Shown one piece after another: positions 39,056-49,193 of a stretch of 64,000 nt of DNA. Below the pieces are notes generated by a model. That model worked only from the letters and a program-made list of their open reading frames with translations, had not been told where the DNA came from and did not search any database. The position numbers were made by a program, and so were the translations under genes. This DNA comes from Phytophthora colocasiae. Its lineage: Eukaryota; Oomycota; Peronosporomycetes; Peronosporales; Peronosporaceae. Numbering within the stretch: position 1 is the first letter of the stretch; every line of letters begins with the position of its first letter. The DNA lies in contig JAGKQI010000078.1 in NCBI GenBank assembly GCA_018806915.1, forward strand, positions 1,178,001 to 1,242,000. The letters run 5' to 3'.

Positions 39056-41062
39056 GTGATGCCAATTAGCGCGTGCATCGAGCAAGGCACATTGGTTAGA
39101 TCTGTGATTTTGAGCTTTTCAAGGCGGAGACGGAAATCACAGAGGACGAGGGAAAATTACTTTCTGTCGGCTCGTAACCCAGATAACACTGCCTACAAGA
39201 CGCTGGAAAAAGAAGTAAAGGCACTTTGCATGGACACCGAGTTACAGGATGCAGAATCACGGTTGTCTCGGCTCATGGCAGAGTTTTACGAGATACTGGA
39301 TTGTCTTAACATGGAGGATGTCGTGCATACTGAGCCGAAGAAGGTGGTTGGATATCTCGTCGACGCTTTGAGACCGCCATCATTTAAAGCAGCGGTGAAA
39401 GACCAACTGAGCAGACAGTGTCACAAAACAACCAAATCAAACCTGGCATTGTTTTTGAAGTGGCTTCGTGGCGAATTGGACGACTTCATGAGATTCGAAG
39501 CTCACATTTCAGCACACCCGCATGGCAAGGGTGCTGGTAAACCTGCGGCAGCATCTAAGAAAGGGTTTGGTGGTGCACCTAGTACGACTAAGCCGCGACC
39601 AATATCCGATGATCATTCAGACAAGACCACTAAAAAGCCAAAGTTAAAACCAACGGGTGATCGACCGCCAAAAAAGTGTTTCAAGTGCGGTGATCCAACA
39701 CACGGTGTATTTCAGTGCCCCAATGTTGCAAGTCCCACCGAAGCTAAGGAGATTTATGAGTCCACTACGGGGAAAAAAGTGATGAAACCTGTGTTAGCAG
39801 TGGCGCCAGTCGACTCGACGAGAGTGGAGTCGTCATCATCTCTTCCCTGCACGGTTATGGATATGGTGGAGACAGAGATTACTCCGGACAGTGCAGCTGA
39901 AGTATCGCTGGTGACAACAAAATTGTTGAAGCAATTATCTGCAAAAGGAGTGTGGGTTAACCAGCAGGAAACTAGTGAAGGGTCGGCTATTGAGGGAGTT
40001 GGAAACAGTCCTGTACCAGTGAAGAGCAAAGTTAAGCTCGATCTGCGTTTCTCGACTCCTGGAGGGCCACTAGTACTCCGAAATGTGATCTGTTGGGTGA
40101 CGGAAGGCCATCTACCGATGGGTGTGGGAGACCTACTACTGTCAAGGTGGATCATGGATCGGTTGGGGTATAGCCCTAAGAAATTACTGGCAGCGGCGCA
40201 ACAAGTAAGTGTTGAGTGGGATATGGGTGACGTGGATGACAGCCCAAACCAAGGCGTTGCAAGTGTTCTAGCTTTTTCTGATGAACGACCACTTCAAACC
40301 GACGAAGAAGTTGCTTTGCGGGAAGACGAAGAGCGAGCGTGCTTTCCTGTTTTTGATGTGGACCAAGACAAGGAACGGGAGGAAATTAAAGCGATTCTTC
40401 TCGAAAAAGTTGACGAAGCACGAAAACTTGGTGCTACTCCTGAGTTTGTGAAGGAGCTAAGAAGCATTTTAATGCAGTTCATTGATGTTTTTCGGATTGT
40501 TATTGGTCGTGATCCACCGGTGGATATGCCTCCAATGGAAGTAACCCTGAAACCCGGAACAACACCAGTGAAGTGCAAAGCGCGCAGATATTCTCCGGTG
40601 CACCGCGCATTTTTGAAGAAGCATGTCGACGCTCTTATCGCAGCTGGTCTGTGCTACAGAAATCCGAAGAGTCGATGGAGCTCACCCCCTCATGTCGTAA
40701 ACAAGCAAGAAGCAGGAGATCATCGCATGACGGTAGATGTTCGAGGGGCTAATGCTTGCGTTGAGCAAATTGTTTGGCCAATGCCAATTCTGGAAGTTGC
40801 TTTTGAGCAATTACGTGGATCATCGCGATATTTCTCCTTGGATTTCTTTAAAGGTTTTTGGCAGTTTGCGATGGCGATTGCGTGTCAGGAAATCTACTCG
40901 ATCTTAACGGAGGAAGGTGTCATTACACCAACTCGTGTGCTCATGGGAGGCACGAATAGCGTCGCATACGTACAGTCCACGGTCCAGCAAATGTTTGATG
41001 AGCTCTTTAACAACGGACTAATGATTTGGATTGACGACTTACTGGGGTATGAGGGACAGTGA
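39056..41062 (+). CDS. Gypsy-2 gag core, protease-like region and reverse transcriptase
   Basis: A 668-codon frame. It has the gag core (LMAEFYEILDCLNMEDV), a zinc knuckle CFKCGDPTHGVFQC (CX2CX4HX4C) near residue 210, a degenerate protease site (TPDSAAEVSLV in place of D-S/T-G), and reverse transcriptase with YSPVHRAFLKKHVDALIAAG, VDVRGANAC, LDFFKGFWQFAMA, VLMGGTNS and MIWIDDLLGYEG at the catalytic site. A frame break directly after the catalytic DD ends it. The protease lacks the expected Gly, so maturation may be impaired or rely on another element. Confidence 0.85.
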   Translation: MMPISACIEQGTLVRSVILSFSRRRRKSQRTRENYFLSARNPDNTAYKTLEKEVKALCMDTELQDAESRLSRLMAEFYEILDCLNMEDVVHTEPKKVVGYLVDALRPPSFKAAVKDQLSRQCHKTTKSNLALFLKWLRGELDDFMRFEAHISAHPHGKGAGKPAAASKKGFGGAPSTTKPRPISDDHSDKTTKKPKLKPTGDRPPKKCFKCGDPTHGVFQCPNVASPTEAKEIYESTTGKKVMKPVLAVAPVDSTRVESSSSLPCTVMDMVETEITPDSAAEVSLVTTKLLKQLSAKGVWVNQQETSEGSAIEGVGNSPVPVKSKVKLDLRFSTPGGPLVLRNVICWVTEGHLPMGVGDLLLSRWIMDRLGYSPKKLLAAAQQVSVEWDMGDVDDSPNQGVASVLAFSDERPLQTDEEVALREDEERACFPVFDVDQDKEREEIKAILLEKVDEARKLGATPEFVKELRSILMQFIDVFRIVIGRDPPVDMPPMEVTLKPGTTPVKCKARRYSPVHRAFLKKHVDALIAAGLCYRNPKSRWSSPPHVVNKQEAGDHRMTVDVRGANACVEQIVWPMPILEVAFEQLRGSSRYFSLDFFKGFWQFAMAIACQEIYSILTEEGVITPTRVLMGGTNSVAYVQSTVQQMFDELFNNGLMIWIDDLLGYEGQ

Positions 41063-41810
41063 TGACGGATTGCTCATTTTACTGAAAAAGGTTCTCAGTA
41101 TCTGTTTGGACAAAGGACTGAAACTTAACCCAAAGAAATGCAGCTTTTACTTGCGAGAAGCTCTTTGGTGCGGACGCGTTGTATCCGGCAAAGGTGTGAA
41201 ACACGATCCAGCGAGAATTGATGCACTGGTGAATCTCCCTGCACCAACAACGGGTCAGGAATTACAGCAATTTGTATGTGCGCTAAACTGGATGCGTGCT
41301 TCTCTACCAGCATTTAACAAGCTGATTGAGCCGCTAGTGAAAGTCATGGAGAGAGTCTATGAGCTAGCTGGAAGTCGTAAGAAAACTCGTGTGAGAGCAG
41401 TAAAGCTATCCGATGTGGGGTGGGGTGACGATGAAATGGCCGGTTTGAATCGATGCAAGCAAGCACTTCAAAGTGCGTTACTGTTGGCTCACCCAGACCC
41501 GAATAAACGTGTTTCCGGTGTACACAGATGCTAGTGATGAGCACTGGGGTGCAGTGATCACACAAATTCCTCGGGATCAAGCACATCGGCCACTAAGTGA
41601 ACAAGAACATGAGCCTCTGATGATGTTGAGTGGATCTTTTTCGGGTGCAGCTCAGCGCTGGGCCATAGTGGAAAAAGAGGCCTATGCAATTGTGGAGACC
41701 TGCAGGCGAGCTGATTACCTGCTTCATCGACAAGATGGTTTGATCTCTTTACAGACCATCGCAACTTACGCTACATTTTCGACCCACAGAGTGTAGTAAG
41801 TACAGTGCCC
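41031..41810 (+). pseudogene. Gypsy-2 reverse transcriptase C-terminus and RNase H
   Basis: 41031-41534 carries the thumb (GLKLNPKKCSFYLREALWCG, LQQFVCALNWMR). After a frame break near 41510, 41473-41796 carries RNase H (VYTDASDEHWGAVI, IVEKEAYAIVETCRRADYLL). Another break near 41745 precedes the YIFDP segment. Confidence 0.8.
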
Positions 41811-43475
41811 AAGTATACAGCCGACAAACTGCATCGGTGGGCTATCATTCTGATGGCGTACAACTACAACATTCACGATATAACAGGGGAGGAGAATGTG
41901 TGGGCGGATCTTTTGTCAAGGTGGGGATCAACTCTAAAGACTATCTGTGCGATTCGACTGGTTTCACTACCTCTATCGCCACAATTTGAATGGCCTACGG
42001 TGGCGGAGATTGTGGCAGTGCAGAATTCGGCAGATCCGCCTGCAGGATTCGACCGATCGGAGTCGGATTCGCTGTGGAGGAGCCCGGAAGGTAAAATATG
42101 GATTCCCGATGCTGCTGTTGACTTGCAAATCCGAACATGCGTCGTGGGGCATTTCGGCGTGGCGGGAAATCGCGGCAGTGAGGTTACCATGAAACAGATC
42201 AGTGAAAATTTTGTGTGGAAAGATATGAAGAAAGACATCGAGCATTTCGTACAGCGGTGCCTTCATTGTGCCAGTACGTTGGGAGGCCCACCTCAGCAGC
42301 GTTTGCTAGGTGAGGCAATGCACGCCGAACGCCCAAACGAACTTATTCACTAGGACTTTTTGTACATGGGGGAAAGCGACACGGGTGACACTTACGTTTT
42401 AGTCGTTAAGGATGACGCATCGAAATTCGTGTGGCTTGTTCCGTGCAAGGTGGCAGACGCTGACACTACTTTCTCTACACTCATGGACTGGTTTGCATCG
42501 TTTGAGTTTGCCGAACCTGGGTTTCAGATCAAGGTTCGCATTTTAAAAACAAGACGATTGAAGCCTTACAGCATGCTCTAGGTGCTCACCACCATTTCAC
42601 TACCGCCAGGTGCCCATGGGCAAATGGTACGGTGGAGGTGGTAATGCGCGAAATATTGCGCTGTTGTCGAGCACTCCTTTCGGAATGGAGATTGCAGACA
42701 AAAGAATGGCCGCGGATCATAAAAATCGTGCAAATGGTATTGAACAACACTCCTTCACCAGCTCTAGGCGGCGTGGCACCGATAACAGCAATGACAGGCC
42801 TCAAAGCAATGGGCCCGGCTGATCATCTGGCTGTTCCAGGATTCGTTAAAACCACAACCTTGAGCGAACTCCAGTCAGCACAACGACTGCACGTCAAGCG
42901 ACTACAGAAAGCATTAGCAGAGATGCACAAGAATACTGGCAAGACCAACGCAGCCACCAGAGCTGCTGGCCGCAGGGCACACAACAAGAAGAAAAGTGTA
43001 GCCATGGCTCAATTTGAGGTTGGAGATTTCGTCCTCTACGCGGACGTTTGGCAGCACACACGCAGTAAACTTCGTGTGAAGTGGTGTGGACCTGCTCAGG
43101 TAGTGACAACCGTGTCAAATTGGATTTTTGAAATCCAAAACCTTATTACGGGGCAACGGAAAGAAGTACACGCAAGTCGACTAAAATTCTATGCAGACTC
43201 CACTTTGAACGTGACAGAAGACCTTTTGCTGCATATTGCTCACAACAGCGAAGGACACGTGGTAGATTCGTTGCACGAGGTACGATACAACAACAAGGAA
43301 AAACGCCACGAAATCAAGGCATTGGCGCGGCCTCGACAGCATTGAGGATTCGTGGGAGCCTGCAGATGTACTGTTAGAAGATGTTCCAACTGCAGTGAAA
43401 GCTTTCGTTCGGGATCACAGCAGTCAGAATGCCGTCAAGGCGATGTGCCAGGCATTGAATATCCTGATGGTCTAG
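41805..43475 (+). pseudogene. Gypsy-2 integrase and chromodomain
   Basis: 41805-42353 has ITGEENVWADLLSRW and the integrase zinc finger (HFGVAGNRG, CLHCAS). An in-frame TAG at 42351-42353 precedes DFLYMG (first Asp). After a break near 42528 the second Asp (SDQGSHF) and the Glu (GTVEVV) are readable, then an open frame 42632-43345 with LNNTPSPALGG, an integrase C-terminal FEVGDFVLYADV and VKWCGPAQVV. A one-base shift near 43325 leads to a chromodomain with HEIKVHW...DSWEPADVLLEDVPTAVKAF, ending at TAG 43473-43475. Chromodomains direct integration to particular chromatin marks. Confidence 0.85.
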
Positions 43476-43553
43476 CAGACCAGCATCCGGGGAACTAGCA
43501 GCGCACCGACGCTGCATGCATATCAAACGCGAGAAAGGTCTTTGAGGGGGAAG

Positions 43554-43818
43554 TGTTGTCGTTGTGGCAACACTCGTGAGGTTGTAGATGGATCAAGCCC
43601 AGCAACAACATCACTGCAGAAGAATCGAGAAACAAGTACAGACGGTTAGACCGCAGACGGTTGCTGCAAACACAGACGGTTGTAGCAAAGCACGGAAGTG
43701 CACTAACCGTCCATAAAGCCTCCAGGACATGCATATCAAAGAAGAGCAGCTAGTGCAGGAGCTAAGGAACTGCTCAATACATTATCACTTCTACATTTTC
43801 CATTTGGGAGCCATAACA
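43554..43818 (+). repeat. Gypsy-2 3' LTR
   Basis: 265 bp, TGTTGTCGTT ... GCCATAACA, followed by GATAC (43819-43823). Confidence 0.93.
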
Positions 43819-43866
43819 GATACTCGCGCTCTTTGTAACTTCCCATCGCGTTTTCTTGATGATTGT

Positions 43867-45021
43867 CTAGATCGAATCACACCCAAGAGGACAAAGATCA
43901 AGGTGCTTGAACACGAAGCGACTATTGAAACCGCCGTCCCTCGTAACATGATCAAGGAATGACGCTTTACCGGCAATTACAAAAAACAGTTTCCGATTGT
44001 GAAACAGCGGTTGCAGCATTTCGCAAAATTGGAAGAACTTCTTTCTCCTCGCACCATCATCCAGTTTGCCGTGGTTAAAAGTCAAACCAATTTCATCGAT
44101 CACTATGAAAAGGGGCCCCACTTCCTCCGTTAACCTTTTCAAAAGGGTCACAAATCCATTTTCGAAATTGTCGAAAGCGTGAGGTAAAACACCATAGTTA
44201 ACTTTGAAGAATTCCTGGATGCATTCAATTACACTTCGTGACGCTTGGCGCTCTTGAAAGTCGCCATTGTCGTCAAGAACGTCCATGTGATTTAACGTGA
44301 TAGGTATCGTGTGGCAGCTTCGTAAAGTGTCCATAAATTCATCCAATGGCGGGTCAGGCTTCAGTGACTGGCATTCACGAATGTACTCTTGACCAAACGC
44401 AGACTTCCCGAGTCCTCGACTATTGCTCAGGAGCGGAATCACCCATAAACCACCAGATCGTAGCTTCGCACGGTAGAAATTTTTTTTGTGAAATTTGACC
44501 AGGTCCTTCACCGCCTTCTCACGATTTACGAGGAAGAGTTGGCGGTCCCTAGAATGCACGACTTCTTCTTCCTTCCATTCCCACTTCTCCACTTCAGTAG
44601 TTTTCAGTCTCTTTACCAGTCTCTGATCTTCAATTTCTGAGTGCAATCGCGTCTGACTCAGCACAGATTTCTCCTCAGGAAGTTTCACGAGTACGTGGAT
44701 CACATCTTCTCCAAGCGACACTTGTTCCCCAAACAACTGCGGATTTTTTTCTCTGTTCAACTTCCATATTGGCCACAACTCCTGTAGTTTTGAAGTGTCA
44801 ACGCGGTTTTCCAGCAGCATCTTGACCAGATCGTCGTCATATGTCAACCACACGCCACCCTTCGTCTTCGCCAGGAAAAGTTGTAGCAGGTCGGGCCGTC
44901 CCTTGTACTTTAACGCAGCCGCGATAGCTTCCTTCAACGCGGAAACCGACTCATTCTCGTCGATTTTCACCTCGAACGCGCTCCCTTGCGCACCAACAAT
45001 CGCACAGAACAGGTTGAGCAT
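43867..45021 (-). CDS. CRN-B Crinkler effector with P-loop NTPase domain (right copy)
   Basis: A 384-codon frame starting MLNLFCAIVGAQ at 45021, equal in length to the left copy. LQLFLAK, HVLVKLPE, Walker A (RGLGKSA) and Walker B (FIVIDEIG) are all present. It differs from the left copy by scattered substitutions (for example KPDPPLD for KPDSRMD). It ends at the same in-frame TAG; 20 codons of the tail follow before the Gypsy-2 insertion at 43818. Its promoter carries the initiator-like sequence in mirror position (about 45035-45053). Same expected role as the left copy. Confidence 0.85.
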   Translation of the reverse strand: MLNLFCAIVGAQGSAFEVKIDENESVSALKEAIAAALKYKGRPDLLQLFLAKTKGGVWLTYDDDLVKMLLENRVDTSKLQELWPIWKLNREKNPQLFGEQVSLGEDVIHVLVKLPEEKSVLSQTRLHSEIEDQRLVKRLKTTEVEKWEWKEEEVVHSRDRQLFLVNREKAVKDLVKFHKKNFYRAKLRSGGLWVIPLLSNSRGLGKSAFGQEYIRECQSLKPDPPLDEFMDTLRSCHTIPITLNHMDVLDDNGDFQERQASRSVIECIQEFFKVNYGVLPHAFDNFENGFVTLLKRLTEEVGPLFIVIDEIGLTFNHGKLDDGARRKKFFQFCEMLQPLFHNRKLFFVIAGKASFLDHVTRDGGFNSRFVFKHLDLCPLGCDSI

Positions 45022-45288
45022 ATTTCCACCAGGAGGGAAATTCTGGAATGAGAAGGTAAAATCGATCAACTTCAGCCTTGGTCAGTTCCCCTCATTCATG
45101 ATAGTTTGCCTTGGTCATTATAATTTTCTTAGGAACACGCACATAATGACCTCCGAAAAATCTAAACAGTGTTGGTCACTTTCGCTCACAATATTATTCA
45201 AATAAAATCCAAAATCTGAGAGAAGAAGACTTGTCCATCTTTAAAAAAACACATACTGTTCTTCACTTAAGAATCTGCAGCTTGAAGG
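45022..45288. promoter_or_regulatory. 267-bp bidirectional promoter region between CRN-B and CRN-A (right block)
   Basis: Inverted counterpart of 33313-33579, same length and nearly the same sequence, with the same initiator-like element on the CRN-B side. Conservation across the duplication is explained by its recency and does not by itself show selection. Confidence 0.55.
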
Positions 45289-46713
45289 ATGCACCTGTCT
45301 TGCGCGATCATTGGAACGGGAGTAGCGCTCCCCATCGAAATTGACGATGCCAATTCGGTGTCTGAATTGAAGGAAATGATCAAGAACCGGAGCGATGGGT
45401 TAATCGGAGTTCCTGGCCAACACTGCAGCTTTTCCTGGCGAAAGAAAACGAAAAAGGATACAACCGAGGAGACGAAAGAGAACAACGACAAGGAGGAGGA
45501 GAAATGGATGACACTACTTCAATTCGAGAAAGGTGTGGGTGATACTGACGACTTGAAATTACTAAATGTTAACGATGCAACACTGCGATCTGTTGGCCTG
45601 GTCAGTTGTAAACTCGGCCACGAAAGTGAAGAAGCTGTTGCTGCTGGATTAGGTCCAGTTCACGTATTGGTGGTGATTCCTGAGACTGAGGAGAGCAACC
45701 AACAAGTTAAGAAGCGACGTCTGGAATGGCAATCGACTCGACGGGGATCACACACTTACAACCCGAACTCCCAGTATTTCCTCCTGGAAAAAGAGGATAT
45801 GGACGGGTCTGGACTTCCTCCAGTTCGCTTGAAACTCTACTGCAGACCTACATTCCACAACCAATTCAAGTTCTTGCAGGAAAAAGTATTGGTCAATGGT
45901 CATTTGGGCTGGATTATCGGTCCTTCTGGGTCGGGAAAGTCAACAACGACAATGGCATTCGCATTGACTGTGGACAGAAATGAGTGGATTGTTACGTGGA
46001 TTCATGGGCAAAAGTCTTCGAAACAGCTCTGGTGTGTTCGTTTGATAGGGGACAAGCGGGAGACTCGAACAATTGAAGTTAAGGACGTGGAAGAAGTATT
46101 GGAGATTGAAGATGAATCGAAACGTCATGTGGTGTTTGTTGATGGATTGGCCGAACCAGACGACTTCATGGAGCTGAAAATCGCGTGTATCAAGTGGTTT
46201 CTAAAAAAACACCAGAAGCAGCGACTCGTATTTGTTTCTTCTGTGCTGTATCGTACCAAGGTTGATAAAAACTTGGATATCCAAACTCGTACACTTGAAT
46301 TCCCTGTTTGTTCCTGGACGTTGGATGAGTACCATTCGGCAGTCAAGGATGCTGAGTTTTGGACGATTGTATCTCCATATCTGGATGTACCTAAAATTCT
46401 GCCTGATGAAGAGTGGTCTCATGAAGAAATGGTAGACAATAAGTACCATTACGCAGGTGGATCCTGTCGTGATATGTTCGGCTTGAATACTGAAACTGTG
46501 ATGGAGAATACGTCCAATGCTGTGAATGTAGTGAGTGACCCTGCTCAACGTTCAGTATCGAACATCAACCGTCTGTGTGGAATGTTCCATCCACCAAATA
46601 CGTCTTGTGCTATATATCCTATGATCAGCCGAAATGCTGCGATGAGGATTGGTATGAGATGCGGCCCAGAAATTCTCAAGATGTTCATACCGACACGTGA
46701 ACCTCAGCTTTGA
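45289..46713 (+). CDS. CRN-A Crinkler effector with P-loop NTPase domain (right copy, uninterrupted)
   Basis: A 474-codon frame starting MHLSCAIIGTGVAL. HVLVVIP is near residue 125, a Walker A GPSGSGKSTT near 208, and a Walker B-like HVVFVDG near 279; the C-terminus (FPVCSWTLDEYHSAV, MISRNAAMRIGMRCGPEILK) matches the split left copy. The LQLFLAK motif is not readable: one C is missing before it and two A after it relative to the left copy, so about 15 codons are in another frame (GQHCSFSWRK) and the frame is then restored. If real, the header motif is lost in an otherwise intact gene. It faces ELP6 tail to tail, 211 bp apart. Confidence 0.87.
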   Translation: MHLSCAIIGTGVALPIEIDDANSVSELKEMIKNRSDGLIGVPGQHCSFSWRKKTKKDTTEETKENNDKEEEKWMTLLQFEKGVGDTDDLKLLNVNDATLRSVGLVSCKLGHESEEAVAAGLGPVHVLVVIPETEESNQQVKKRRLEWQSTRRGSHTYNPNSQYFLLEKEDMDGSGLPPVRLKLYCRPTFHNQFKFLQEKVLVNGHLGWIIGPSGSGKSTTTMAFALTVDRNEWIVTWIHGQKSSKQLWCVRLIGDKRETRTIEVKDVEEVLEIEDESKRHVVFVDGLAEPDDFMELKIACIKWFLKKHQKQRLVFVSSVLYRTKVDKNLDIQTRTLEFPVCSWTLDEYHSAVKDAEFWTIVSPYLDVPKILPDEEWSHEEMVDNKYHYAGGSCRDMFGLNTETVMENTSNAVNVVSDPAQRSVSNINRLCGMFHPPNTSCAIYPMISRNAAMRIGMRCGPEILKMFIPTREPQL

Positions 46714-46924
46714 ATGGATGGGAGCTGGAAAGGGTGGTCTTGATCGTGATAGTGCGGCAGGAAACACATTTCTATCGGATATTGGAGTATTCTTTGCTCG
46801 GAGAAGACAACTTGAGCTTGCACGGAGAATGGTGTTGATCGGAGGGGAAGGAGACTAAGCGAGTTCAAGTAGTCGAGATCTGAGCGTTTTATGAGCATTT
46901 TTTTAGGTAAGACAAAACAAAAAC

Positions 46925-47969
46925 TTAATTCCACCGCAGCGCTTGTCCTCCAGAACGGAAGCATTTGATAGTACTTTCCAGTACTTTGTACGCAACAGCT
47001 ACAGGTTCGTCTCCTTGATTCTGACAGCAAACTTCAAGCTGGAGGAAAAAAAAACTTACAATGTTGTCGAGAAAGCCACCAATTGAAATAGCTTACCGTT
47101 CCATGGACGTCCTTGGAGTAGCCTGTGGCAAGAGGTTTCGTGCTCAGAACGACCGTCGCCATGTCAGCGAGTGCTGAGCTCTTAACAAAACATCAAATAC
47201 GTGACCAAATGATCATCTTCCCAACATAATAAACCAAACTTACCAAAGACCTTGAGGTGGCTACATCTGTGTCTGCATGCGCCAGCAGCACCACATTAGC
47301 AGCTCCCTACAACCGAACAAAGTGTCAGTACTTCTCCACAGCTTTAACCAACAACAAAAACTTACATTCTTGTCATGCGTCAGTGTCTTGCAGCACCGCA
47401 CAAAGTCCAGCACTGCAGCATCTCCAAACCTCCATTTAAACGGACTAATATCATCCACAATAATGGATACATCAGCGTCTTGTTCCTCTTGGGTAAAACT
47501 CTTCAGCTCCTCAAACAGCGTCGTCCATTCTGTAATAATTTTTGTTTCTTTAAAAATTTTTGAATTTAATTGATAATTTTTTAAATACTTTCCTTCGTCT
47601 CCATTTCTCCCCAATTGACCACTTTCAGCTGCTTCTTGGTCGCACAAGCTGCAAAAATTCACACCCTTTCACATACATTCCAACCATTAAAAAAAATTAA
47701 ATAACTAACTCAAACTATAATCATCTTCTTACCAATTTCCGACCAACAGTCGCATAATGCTCAATTGTATTAGCACTTGCCACAAAACACACGCGATGGC
47801 CAGCTTTTAAGAAAAGTAACGTGAAGTGGTGCACTAGGAAGGCCCCACCAGCCTCCACACAGTCCTGAAGTAGCACCAATTGCCTTCGAGGAGCGGACGT
47901 AGGCGTCCACGTTAATAAATCACCTAAATGATACAAACTCTCCGCCATCCGATCACTAAATGAGCCCAT
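46925..47969 (-). CDS. ELP6: Elongator complex protein 6
   Basis: Six exons (47733-47969, 47589-47634, 47366-47529, 47244-47306, 47097-47180, 46925-47038) join through GT-AG introns in consistent phase and give 235 residues ending in TAA. Similarity to ELP6 is clear in exon 1 (LLQDCVEAGGAFLVHHFTLL, LKAGHRVCFVA, HYATVGRKL), exon 3 (IIVDDISPFKW, AAVLDFVRCC) and exon 5 (PLATGYSKDVHGT). ELP6 is a RecA-fold subunit of the Elp4-5-6 ring of Elongator, which is needed for wobble-uridine modification of tRNA. It is the one clearly intact housekeeping gene here; human ELP6 is somewhat longer (266 residues). Exon 2, only 46 bp, is the least certain. The 3' half is duplicated in the left block. Confidence 0.88.
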
Positions 47970-47993
47970 AGACAAGACGTTTATAAAACAATT

Positions 47994-48215
47994 TTACCTA
48001 AAACGCTTCTCGTATTCTACGTCTAAAGCTTTCAGGTAACAACTACACCATTTAAGATATAACTCCACTGCAGTTTTGAAGTCCCTGGTAGTCTTGAACG
48101 ATGCTTTACAGCGAGATTGAAGCGACTGATTCCCACTGTATCGCACACGAAACAACGTGTTCGGCACTTGATTCTTTCTGCACTCGAACTGAGAGATGAT
48201 CTTGGACGGACGCAT
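47994..48215 (-). pseudogene. Truncated paralogue of the neighbouring 180-residue gene
   Basis: From ATG 48215 the frame reads QFECRKNQVPNTLFRVRYSGNQ and FKTAVELYLKWC, which aligns with QYECDRKQIPNVLWRVRYTGQ and FKRAVELHLNW of 48411-48950. After that the resemblance stops and the frame ends in 13 unrelated residues. It lies 24 bases upstream of the ELP6 start. It is probably a duplicated gene that lost its C-terminal half. Confidence 0.55.
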
Positions 48216-48410
48216 GGGCAAGGGCAGAATGAGAAATGACGTGAAGTGAGTGATTTAAACATCAGTCAAACGAACATGTGCGATGTCTGCAAGCTTTCTC
48301 GATGTAAAAGTGGCTACCTGACGTTAGTTGATAGCTACATTATCATATCGTAAGGGGTTAAAAGATCAAACTTTACTCACTTTATTGAACTCTTCCTACT
48401 TTTTCATCTC

Positions 48411-48950
48411 CTAACCAAGAAACACATCGTCTTCGCTAGATTCTTCACTACTACGTCCAGTATCACTCTCTTCTTCAATGGAAGTCAGGTAGCTTTCTCG
48501 GATGATACTCCGTCTGCTAACCTTCCGCAGTACGAGGAACTCGTCGTTATTTACTCGGAAGATCTGGCCGAGCTTAGTAGTGTCTAATTTCAGGAGGAAG
48601 ACGTCATCGTAGCCCAATTCGAAATTCCTCTTTGCCCATTTGACGGCAAGTTCTCGAGATCCAAAAAGCGCCACAAAAGGGGTCGGACTACGGTTGCTCC
48701 AGTTCAGATGCAGTTCCACCGCACGTTTAAACTGTTCGTTGGTACGGAACGAAGGCTTAGCTCGTGCCTTGAGGGATTGACCAGTGTAGCGTACTCGCCA
48801 TAGAACGTTCGGTATTTGCTTCCTATCGCATTCATATTGAGAAGCGATTGTGGCTGTAGTAGACGACAGAAGCATTGACGTTGTGCACGGAACGAAGCAA
48901 ATTGCGGACTGAGACTGACGGGGTGCAGTGTAACAGGATGCTGAAGCCAT
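48411..48950 (-). CDS. Unrecognised 179-residue protein, possibly DUF7587-like
   Basis: One open frame from ATG 48950. The N-terminus has a hydrophobic stretch (SAICFVPCTTSMLLSS), the middle reads IPNVLWRVRYTG, ELHLNWSNRSPTPFVALFGSRELAVKWAKRNF, DDVFLLKLDTTKL and NDEFLVL, and the C-terminus is acidic/serine-rich (EEESDTGRSSEESSEDD). The order 'LWRVRY ... HLNW ... PFVALFGS...A' recalls a domain seen in fungi (DUF7587), but I am not certain. It is co-oriented with its truncated paralogue and ELP6. Confidence 0.55.
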   Translation of the reverse strand: MASASCYTAPRQSQSAICFVPCTTSMLLSSTTATIASQYECDRKQIPNVLWRVRYTGQSLKARAKPSFRTNEQFKRAVELHLNWSNRSPTPFVALFGSRELAVKWAKRNFELGYDDVFLLKLDTTKLGQIFRVNNDEFLVLRKVSRRSIIRESYLTSIEEESDTGRSSEESSEDDVFLG

Positions 48951-49193
48951 TCAAGCCGAAAATGTAGCCATTACGGATATCATATCCGAGATGGACATTT
49001 GCTACAGTGGACAAGGCAAATGGCTACATTTGCTAAAGCACAAATCAAATGACGTTCACGAGTGATGGTCAAGTGCAACTTCATAGGTTTGTACAGATTT
49101 TCCCTTATTGTCAATTCCGGCCAAATTTGCCGAATTAGCTCGGTTAAACCGAGTCGTTTGACAATATCCAGGTCTAGATACCTGGGTGGAGAC

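Larger units (their letters stand above)
38098..43818 (+). mobile_element. Gypsy-2 LTR retrotransposon with chromodomain
   Basis: LTRs of 265 bp at 38098-38362 and 43554-43818 differ by two adjacent substitutions and two one-base indels that I can see. GATAC flanks it (38093-38097 and 43819-43823), and the empty site is intact in the left CRN-B tail near 34778. Order: LTR, gag, protease, reverse transcriptase, RNase H, integrase, chromodomain, polypurine tract (TTTGAGGGGGAAG, 43541-43553), LTR. The chromodomain after integrase marks a chromovirus. The coding part has several frame breaks. Confidence 0.94.
43824..47168 (-). repeat. Right arm of the inverted CRN-B/CRN-A/ELP6 duplication
   Basis: Read on the minus strand this arm matches 13891-14259, 27158-27795 and 32467-34777 of the left block once the retrotransposons are removed. 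Gene order, the 267-bp intergenic region, the internal TAG of CRN-B and the empty insertion sites are all conserved. The outer CRN-B end is displaced to 38081-38097 by Gypsy-2. Confidence 0.92.
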
